Assembly: GCA_946183815.1 (NCBI GenBank)
Contig: CAMHDG010000020.1
Span: forward strand, 1 to 11,549
DNA length: 11,549 bases
From: an uncultured bacterium
Lineage (GTDB): Bacteria; Cyanobacteriota; Vampirovibrionia; Gastranaerophilales; Gastranaerophilaceae
Direction: 5' to 3'
Shown here: positions 6,696 to 11,549 of the stretch, in pieces
How the letters are laid out: the number at the start of each line of letters is the position of its first letter
How positions within the stretch are numbered: the stretch's first letter is position 1
Notes under the pieces: model-generated
Databases searched by the model: none
The model's input: only the letters and a program-made list of their open reading frames with translations
Told to the model about the DNA's origin: nothing
Translations under genes and position numbers: made by a program

Positions 6696-7109
6696 CTACA
6701 TATCAACCATGAATGTAGGTACACCCGTCATAACAACATCGTCTGCATCTTGTAACAACTCGATAGTTGTCTTTTGTTGTTTTTGTAAACTCTCGATTTG
6801 GGCTGCTACATTCCCGTTGAATACGTTTTCGTTGTCCTTAAAGAAATCTATTATAGGCTGAATAGGTGCCATAACCATCTCTTTGAGAATCTCTTGAATA
6901 AGTACTTGAGTTCTCTTGCCTACAAGTGGTTGTTGAGGGACACGAACATTTAGTCCAAAAGGTCTTGGCGCACGTTTCCAACCGTGAGAATATTCGGAGG
7001 AATTACTGCCCGTATTAACCTTAGGAGCATTGTTTACATTGTTCCCAACGTTGTAAGCATTATATTGAGATGACGAATCACCGGAATTTAAATTGTTAAT
7101 ATCTGCCAT
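6696..7109 (-). CDS. Unrecognised 137-aa protein, disordered N-terminus and helical C-terminus
   Basis: I do not recognise this protein. Residues 1-45 are rich in N, S, G and Y and are probably disordered; 46-66 is a basic, proline-containing linker (WKRAPRPFGLNVRVPQQPLVG); 68-125 looks helical (TQVLIQEILKEMVMAP, then IDFF, then an amphipathic IESLQKQQKTTIELLQDADD). There is no signal peptide or membrane span. The ATG has AGGGA seven bases upstream and is preceded by a dyad (7121-7139) that abuts the ribosome site. A clear intrinsic terminator follows 46 bp after the stop, so this is a self-contained transcription unit, perhaps extended by read-through to the 44-aa membrane gene. A structural, adhesive or scaffold role would fit the composition, but that is a guess. 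Confidence 0.7.
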   Translation of the reverse strand: MADINNLNSGDSSSQYNAYNVGNNVNNAPKVNTGSNSSEYSHGWKRAPRPFGLNVRVPQQPLVGKRTQVLIQEILKEMVMAPIQPIIDFFKDNENVFNGNVAAQIESLQKQQKTTIELLQDADDVVMTGVPTFMVDM

Positions 7110-7120
7110 AATATAATCCC

Positions 7121-7139
7121 TAATTACATTATGTAATTA
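7121..7139. promoter_or_regulatory. Operator-like dyad overlapping the 5' edge of a ribosome site
   Basis: TAATTACAT-T-ATGTAATTA is a perfect 9-bp dyad around one base. It overlaps by one base the AGGGA ribosome site (7117-7121) of the 137-residue gene. It could bind a repressor as DNA or fold in the mRNA; A/T-richness makes chance a live alternative. In the untranslated leader just upstream (7140-7293) I see no confident -35/-10 pair. Confidence 0.45.
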
Positions 7140-7186
7140 CGGCAACCCTCCGTTAAATCTTTAATAATTTTGGGGATAAAGTCTTA

Positions 7187-7211
7187 TTTTTGTTACATTC
7201 GTTAACAAAAA
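7187..7211. repeat. Inverted repeat with the same half-sites as 2651-2668
   Basis: TTTTTGTTA (7187-7195), a 7-base spacer CATTCGT, and TAACAAAAA (7203-7211). The arms are identical to those of the palindrome upstream of the HEGEH gene, but turned outward and separated. There is no T-run beyond the stem that would make it a terminator in either direction. It sits about 80-100 bp upstream of the 137-residue gene, in its likely promoter region. Confidence 0.4.
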
Positions 7212-7293
7212 AACAAAAACCGGAAACATTGCAACTGTAATTTATAAGGATAAAATCTGTTTTGATATGTTGATATAACGGAAGTTATTGCGT

Positions 7294-7989
7294 TTATGCG
7301 TTATTATAAAGTTCTTTTTTCCACTGAAAATAAAAATATATTCCTAAAACAAGGTAAACGCTCCACATTAAAAGGGTTGAATAAACCTTTTCGCCTGATT
7401 GAATTACTCTGAACCACATTATTATTCCGATAAGGTTCACTATACTCCACACAATCCATTGTTCTATACATCTTTTTACGGTTAAGTACATGCCTGTAAT
7501 CGACAGTATTGTCGAAACAGAATCTAATAGCGGGTGAGAATCATGGAATATAGTTAAGCCTGCATACCCGAACACACAAAAAGCGAGTGATAAAAAAATG
7601 AGGAATATTCGTTCTTTATTAGTTAGTTTTGTTTTATAGATTTCATTAGTCGATTTATTAAGATTTTTTTTCCACTTAAATATTCCCAAAATCTGCATAG
7701 GAATATAGTATCCGATATAGAGGAGCAAATTGCCCCATAGTGCATTAGAAAATGCAAGGTAACCATAAAATGACGAGCCTGTCAGCCCAAAAATATAGCA
7801 GGATATTTTCCCCTTGCCAGCAATAATTGTGTATAAAATTCCGCAAACTGCAGATGTCACTGCAACAGGGCTATCGTGTAATATTACGGAATTGTATAAT
7901 ATTATTGGTAAAACAATAATTAGCCCAGCAAGTTCGCCCGACTTCCAGCCTTTTAGTTCTTTATTGATAAAATCAAAAACTTTATTCAT
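7294..7989 (-). CDS. pnuC: PnuC family nicotinamide riboside/NMN transporter
   Basis: The 231-residue integral membrane protein matches PnuC, which moves nicotinamide riboside (or NMN-type precursors) across the inner membrane for NAD synthesis. Hydrophobic segments fall near 20-37, 42-57, 62-80, 86-104, 128-146, 155-171, 176-195 and 203-221. Family signatures are SSFYGYLAFSNALWGNLLLY (72-91), the YYIPMQILGIFKW region (94-106), DSVSTILSITGMYL (156-169) and EQWIVWSIVN (176-185). Length is normal. The ATG has no Shine-Dalgarno sequence, and no other start is available, so translation may be leaderless or weak. It is divergent from the broken membrane gene at 8082 across 92 bp that contain a small ACGA/TCGT dyad. 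No other NAD gene is nearby. Confidence 0.9.
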   Translation of the reverse strand: MNKVFDFINKELKGWKSGELAGLIIVLPIILYNSVILHDSPVAVTSAVCGILYTIIAGKGKISCYIFGLTGSSFYGYLAFSNALWGNLLLYIGYYIPMQILGIFKWKKNLNKSTNEIYKTKLTNKERIFLIFLSLAFCVFGYAGLTIFHDSHPLLDSVSTILSITGMYLTVKRCIEQWIVWSIVNLIGIIMWFRVIQSGEKVYSTLLMWSVYLVLGIYFYFQWKKELYNNA

Positions 7990-8043
7990 TCTATAAATTT
8001 AACACGATTTGTCGTAATAATAAACTCATAAAGTGGTTTGTTG

Positions 8044-8072
8044 TTTACATCTTCGCCCCTTTATGCTATCAA
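8044..8072 (+). promoter_or_regulatory. Candidate promoter of the 8082 gene, giving a near-leaderless transcript
   Basis: TTTACA (8044-8049), a 17-base spacer, and TATCAA (8067-8072). A start about seven bases beyond the -10 would fall 2-3 bases before ATG 8082, consistent with the absence of a properly spaced ribosome site. Sequence evidence alone is moderate. Confidence 0.35.
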
Positions 8073-8081
8073 ATAAGAGAG

Positions 8082-9037
8082 ATGAAGGTTAATTTTACGG
8101 GATATAATTTATATAAGTCAAAGTCTTTAAAAAAAGGGCTTGAGTTTGTTGCAGATAATGGAGCATTGTTTGCATCAGCAACATCACTTACGCTTGCAAC
8201 CGTAGCAAGACCTATGGCTATTTATTCAACTCCAAAGACGGATAAGGAAAATAAAAAACTGGCATGTGCAAAATCTATTTCATCTTCCGCCGTTGGTTTT
8301 TTGCTTATGTTAGGGGCATCTCTTCCTGTTTCTAAAAGTATTAAAAAGATTAATAATAACCCTGATAAATATTTAAAAAAAGAAACTATATCTAATCTAA
8401 AAGAATGTGCAAAGCCTTTAATCTCATCAAAACCTTATCAGTTCGCAACCCAAATGTTTAAACTTGGTTTGAGTACGGCAATGGTTATTCCAAAATCTGT
8501 TATTACCTGCGCTCTTATTCCTCCTGTTATGGCGCTAATGTTTCATAGTAAGCAGAAAAATTTCGCAGGAGCAAGGTGGTATTGTAAAGACCGACCCGTT
8601 AAAGTCATTGAATTTTACGGGGAAAGTTTCAAAAGAACCTTTAACAAAAGGAATTTCTAAAATTATTGATAATTCAGGCTTCCAAAATTTTGCCAATAAA
8701 TATAAGGACACTAATTATCCAATGCATATAACGGCACTGGCAGATACCCTCGCAACTGCAACTTTTGCAGTACAGACAAAGCAAAATAAGAATATAAAAG
8801 AAGAACGCAAAAAACCATTAATAAATAACGCTTTTATTTCAACAGGGTTAAGCATTTTATCAACTTATGAATACTTTCAAAGAGGCAAACAAAAATTCTC
8901 CAAAACTTGATAAATATGTAGAAGGTATCAGAATTGCAAAGCCGACTTTGCTTATGGGTGGAATATATTATTGTGTTATTCCTTTGGTATCGACTTTCTT
9001 TGCGGAACGTATCGGGAAAAGAAATAAAAAAGGTTAA
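8082..9037 (+). pseudogene. Multi-span membrane protein (Gastranaerophilales NFTG-type), broken by two apparent +1 frameshifts
   Basis: Three consecutive reading frames make one coherent protein. Frame A (ATG 8082) encodes MKVNFTGYNLYKSK then hydrophobic segments near residues 29-48, 69-83 and 133-153, and stops at 8660. Frame B (open before 8608) carries NFTGKVSKEPLTKG to STGLSILSTY and stops at 8910. Frame C (from about 8852) carries NTFKEANKNSPKLDKYVEG, a membrane span and the true stop TAA 9035-9037. The total is 956 nt, two more than a multiple of three, as expected if two single bases are surplus, giving about 317 residues. The surplus bases can be placed in A5 at 8556-8560 and T4 at 8855-8858. 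The function is unknown; the opening MKVNFTGY recalls a group of Gastranaerophilales proteins. Sequencing error is as likely as true decay. It ends 1 bp before a convergent stop. Confidence 0.65.
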
Positions 9038-9038
9038 G

Positions 9039-10175
9039 TTAGTGTTTGTGTTTGATTTTGCAGTGGTCTTTTAAGAATGATATTAGTCTGCGTGGCTTTG
9101 TTTTTGTTTTGTGTTCCATTAGTTTTAGTGCGGTTAAGCATCCGACACAGTTTGTGATTACGAAATCCGATTTTGTGTGGGTTATGCTTTTTTGCTTTCT
9201 TTTTCTTACTTGTTTTGTTTCTGACAGGGTTTGAGGGTGTTCGTAACTTGCAAATCCGCAACAATTATCGTATTCTTCCATCTCTGTGTAGGTTGTGTTT
9301 TGGATATTTTTAATAATGTTTAAAATTTTGTCACAAGTGTCTTTTTTTGTGTGGCAAGGTTTATGGTATGTTATTTTGAGTTCTTTTTTTGATTCAAATT
9401 TAAGGTCGTTTTCACAAATCAGGTCATACAAATCTTTTATTTTTATTTTTTCTAATTTATTAATTAAATCCGTATCTTCGACATATTTTGAATATTGATG
9501 CCAAGACCATTCGCAACTGGCACAGTCTGTAATTATCATATCGCAGTTTTCAGGAAGTTTTTTTATATTTTCTATTGCTTGCTCAATAAATCTTTCTTTG
9601 TTTCCTGTTGTTAAAAACGGCATCCCGCAGCAGTTAAAGTCAAGCGGCAGCACTTCAATTCCAATCTTGTTAAGCAAGTTAGTCACATAGTTATTTACCT
9701 TTGGTTTTAAGGCTGAAATACAGCCTCCAAAATAAATTGCTTTTATCGGGTATTTTTTTTGTTTCTTTTTTATAATATTAAGGCTAAATATATTTGATAA
9801 TATTTTTATTGTTGTAAGTGTCGTGTTAAAAACAGGTTTTGATTCTAAAAAACTATATATTTTGCCTTGAATAGAGTTTTTAAAATATTCGTGCTTTGCA
9901 CATAAAAGGATATCTACCACATTTATTTCACTGGGGCAAAACTCTGAACATTTGTTACATTTCAGGCATAAATCGAGGTATTTGTTTATGTTTTTATTGA
10001 GTTTTAATTTACCTTTAACAACCCCGTCAAGCATAATAAATTGCCCTCTTGAAACACTGCATTCATTTCCGGTGGTTTGAAACAGGGGACAAACAGCCTG
10101 ACACAACCCGCATTTTGAACATTTGTGGATTTCTTCTTTATAATCTGATAAACTTTTTGGTTTATTGCTATCCAT
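9039..10175 (-). CDS. GlcF/LutA/GlpC-like iron-sulfur protein with two CCG domains
   Basis: A 378-residue electron-transfer subunit. Two ferredoxin-type [4Fe-4S] motifs come first: C19-x2-C22-x2-C25-x3-C29-P and C70-x2-C73-x2-C76-x3-C80-P. Two cysteine-rich CCG domains follow, the first with C152, C182-C183-G and TDCASC, the second with HKPCH, NCCGF and TNCVGC, as in GlcF, LutA and heterodisulfide-reductase D-like proteins. Such proteins accept electrons from a flavoprotein dehydrogenase that oxidises glycolate, lactate or glycerol-3-phosphate; no such gene is in the window. Start: the in-frame TTG at 10211 lies inside glmU, while ATG 10175 is 1 bp after the glmU stop, so I chose ATG and coupled translation. 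It may work with a flavoprotein encoded elsewhere; the substrate is unknown. Confidence 0.82.
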   Translation of the reverse strand: MDSNKPKSLSDYKEEIHKCSKCGLCQAVCPLFQTTGNECSVSRGQFIMLDGVVKGKLKLNKNINKYLDLCLKCNKCSEFCPSEINVVDILLCAKHEYFKNSIQGKIYSFLESKPVFNTTLTTIKILSNIFSLNIIKKKQKKYPIKAIYFGGCISALKPKVNNYVTNLLNKIGIEVLPLDFNCCGMPFLTTGNKERFIEQAIENIKKLPENCDMIITDCASCEWSWHQYSKYVEDTDLINKLEKIKIKDLYDLICENDLKFESKKELKITYHKPCHTKKDTCDKILNIIKNIQNTTYTEMEEYDNCCGFASYEHPQTLSETKQVRKRKQKSITHTKSDFVITNCVGCLTALKLMEHKTKTKPRRLISFLKDHCKIKHKH

Positions 10176-10176
10176 T

Positions 10177-11460
10177 TTATTTTCCGATTTTTTTAGAAAC
10201 CCATCCTTCAAATATTTTCAGAGGTGCTCTTGTTATGGCAAGTGACCATTTTGATATATTTTTTGTTATCACGCTTAAAGCCCCGACATTAGCACCTTCT
10301 TCTATTGTTACAGGTGCGACAAGGACAGAGTTTGAGCCTATTTTAACATTATCTTCAATAATAGTTTTACTTTTTACTTTTGTTAACGGGTCATAATTTG
10401 CGGTTATTGTCCCTGCTCCAATATTTACATTTTCCCCGATTTCACTATCGCCTATGTAGGTTAAGTGGCATGCGTTCGTGTGGCTTTTTATGTGAGCCTT
10501 TTTGACCTCTACATAGTTCCCGATTTTTACGTAGTCGTCAAGTGTTACTCCGCCTCTAAGGTGAGCAAAAGGTCCTATTTTACAATTTGAACCAATCTTG
10601 TTTACTCCCTCAATATAGGTTGACGGGTAAATAATTGTATCTTTCCCTATTTCTGTTTGAGGGTCTATCCATGTAGAATTGGGGTCAACTATTGTTATAC
10701 CGTCTGCCATGTATTTTTCCAGTGTTCTTGTTGTCAGCATTTTTGTTGCCTGTGCAAGATTTGATTTTGAGTTTATACCGTAAATTTCTTCGTTACGTTC
10801 TAATATGTGGGCATTAACGCTTAAACCTTGTTTGTTTCCCCATTCAATAATATCTGTAAGATAGTATTCTCCTTGAGCATTGTTTGTTTTTAGTTGGGAG
10901 AACGCATCTTTAATTTTTTGCCAGTTCAGGCAGTATATACCTGCATTAATTTCATTCACCCTTTTTTGTTCAGGGGTTGCATCTTTTTCTTCTACGATAG
11001 AATTTAGAGAGTTATCAGAGTTCCTTATTATTCTTCCGTAGTTAGTAGGGTCATCAAAGATTGCACTCATAACGGTTATGTCTGATTGCATTTCTCTGTG
11101 TGCCTCAATGAATGTTTTAAGGGTGTCAGATGTAATAAGTGGGGTATCACCGCAAAGGATAATAACTTCCCCGTCAAAGTTTTCAAGATATGGACAAACC
11201 ATACTAACCGCATGCCCTGTTCCAAGTTGCGGTGATTGAAGAACTGTTTTTGCGTTTGTGTAGTTCTCTTTTACAAATTCTTCAACACGTTCTGCCTGAT
11301 GCCCGACAATTACGTAGTTTTCATCTGCCATACCCGTATTGTTTACCGCATCGATAACGTAACCCAGTAGTGTTTTAGAATAAATCTGATGCAATACCTT
11401 TGGGGTATCAGATTTCATTCTTGTCCCTTTGCCTGCTGCTAATATAACTGATTTAACCAT
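10177..11460 (-). CDS. glmU: Bifunctional UDP-GlcNAc pyrophosphorylase/glucosamine-1-phosphate acetyltransferase GlmU
   Basis: GlmU makes UDP-GlcNAc for peptidoglycan and lipopolysaccharide in the cytoplasm: it acetylates glucosamine-1-phosphate (C-terminal domain), then adds UMP (N-terminal domain). The nucleotide site is L7AAGKGTRM15 with K21, then GTGHA (80-84), CGD (103-105), GEYYLTD (197-203) and GINSK (228-232, N230 a metal ligand). The left-handed beta-helix follows, with the putative catalytic H332 in CHLTYIGD, then GAGTITANYD. At 427 residues it is shorter than the usual 450-460 but has the complete C-terminal tail (LAITRAPLKIFEGW). ATG 11460 has GAGGG six bases upstream. First gene of a unit with the iron-sulfur gene. 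Identity is certain. Confidence 0.96.
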   Translation of the reverse strand: MVKSVILAAGKGTRMKSDTPKVLHQIYSKTLLGYVIDAVNNTGMADENYVIVGHQAERVEEFVKENYTNAKTVLQSPQLGTGHAVSMVCPYLENFDGEVIILCGDTPLITSDTLKTFIEAHREMQSDITVMSAIFDDPTNYGRIIRNSDNSLNSIVEEKDATPEQKRVNEINAGIYCLNWQKIKDAFSQLKTNNAQGEYYLTDIIEWGNKQGLSVNAHILERNEEIYGINSKSNLAQATKMLTTRTLEKYMADGITIVDPNSTWIDPQTEIGKDTIIYPSTYIEGVNKIGSNCKIGPFAHLRGGVTLDDYVKIGNYVEVKKAHIKSHTNACHLTYIGDSEIGENVNIGAGTITANYDPLTKVKSKTIIEDNVKIGSNSVLVAPVTIEEGANVGALSVITKNISKWSLAITRAPLKIFEGWVSKKIGK

Positions 11461-11484
11461 TTCTATCCCTCTTTCTTTGATTAT

Positions 11485-11493
11485 ATTATAGCA
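11485..11493 (-). promoter_or_regulatory. Extended -10 promoter of glmU
   Basis: On the minus strand TGC-TATAAT (11485-11493) is an extended -10 element. It lies 24 bp upstream of the glmU ATG, which leaves room for a short leader with the GAGGG site. No convincing -35 is found 17 bases farther, as is common with extended -10 promoters. Confidence 0.5.
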
Positions 11494-11509
11494 CGGATAA
11501 ATTATTGTT

Positions 11510-11544
11510 TATCTGCGAAGCAGATATATCTCTCCTTGGAGAGA
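11510..11544. repeat. Two tandem short hairpins upstream of glmU, first with GCGAAGC core
   Basis: TATCTGC-GAA-GCAGATA (11510-11526) is a 7-bp stem with a three-base loop; then TCTCTCC-TT-GGAGAGA (11529-11544), 7 bp with two bases between. GCGAAGC is a known unusually stable DNA mini-hairpin. Such paired hairpins look like intergenic palindromic repeats. The element runs to the window edge, so its full size is unknown. Confidence 0.55.
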
Positions 11545-11549
11545 GAGAA

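Noticed and set aside
6658..6861. Plus-strand frame opposite the 137-residue gene
   Set aside because: The minus frame has a ribosome site and a terminator at the right distances; this one has neither.
7124..7150. Start-stop element (ATGTAA) behind a GGAGGG in the leader of the 137-residue gene
   Set aside because: The spacing between the ribosome-site-like sequence and the ATG is about 15 bases, too long for normal initiation.
10049..10396. Plus-strand 115-residue frame across glmU and the iron-sulfur gene
   Set aside because: Antisense to the conserved motifs of two recognisable genes.
1..11549. CRISPR array, transposon, prophage or known defence system
   Set aside because: No regularly spaced direct repeats, no transposase, integrase, structural phage gene, Cas protein or recognised defence domain is visible.

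Overview
The window is low-GC DNA (A+T-rich throughout) from an uncultured-type gut bacterium. The best guess is Gastranaerophilales (Vampirovibrionia/Melainabacteria, non-photosynthetic relatives of Cyanobacteria). This rests on recall of protein style: a membrane protein opening with MKVNFTGY, of a sort I associate with that order, plus a GlmU whose acetyltransferase half has the TITANYD wording I associate with cyanobacterial homologues. No rRNA or ribosomal protein is present, so the assignment is tentative.

Layout. Positions 122-2291 (minus) hold a tight three-gene operon, transcribed in the order SnoaL-like cyclase-fold protein, acyl-ACP thioesterase, DUF1848 radical-SAM-like protein (gaps of 12 and 7 bp). 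A tRNA-Gln(UUG) follows on the minus strand at 2481-2553, with its own promoter and a very clean terminator. On the far side of that terminator is an inverted tRNA-3'-end look-alike. Positions 2695-6379 (plus) carry an unrecognised 402-residue protein with a HEGEH zinc-protease motif, a GltA/GltD/NfnL-type flavin and iron-sulfur oxidoreductase, and a secreted protein whose start lies 2 bp after the oxidoreductase stop. Converging on these from the right (minus) are pnuC (NMN/nicotinamide riboside uptake), an unrecognised 137-residue protein, an intrinsic terminator, and a 44-codon single-span membrane protein. At 8082-9037 (plus) is a multi-span membrane protein broken by two apparent +1 frameshifts. 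The right end (minus) is glmU followed after 1 bp by a GlcF/LutA-type iron-sulfur protein.

How the genes work together. Most recognisable genes are housekeeping: glmU makes UDP-GlcNAc for the envelope, pnuC supplies NAD precursors, and the GltA-like protein and the GlcF-like protein are redox subunits whose usual partners (glutamate synthase large subunit or NfnS; a flavoprotein dehydrogenase) are not in view. The thioesterase-SnoaL-DUF1848 operon is an uncommon grouping with no proven pathway. No CRISPR array, transposase, phage module or recognised defence system is visible. The most useful second looks are the double frameshift, the small membrane gene behind a terminator, the tRNA-like inverted relic, and the shared 9-bp palindromic half-sites at two promoter regions.
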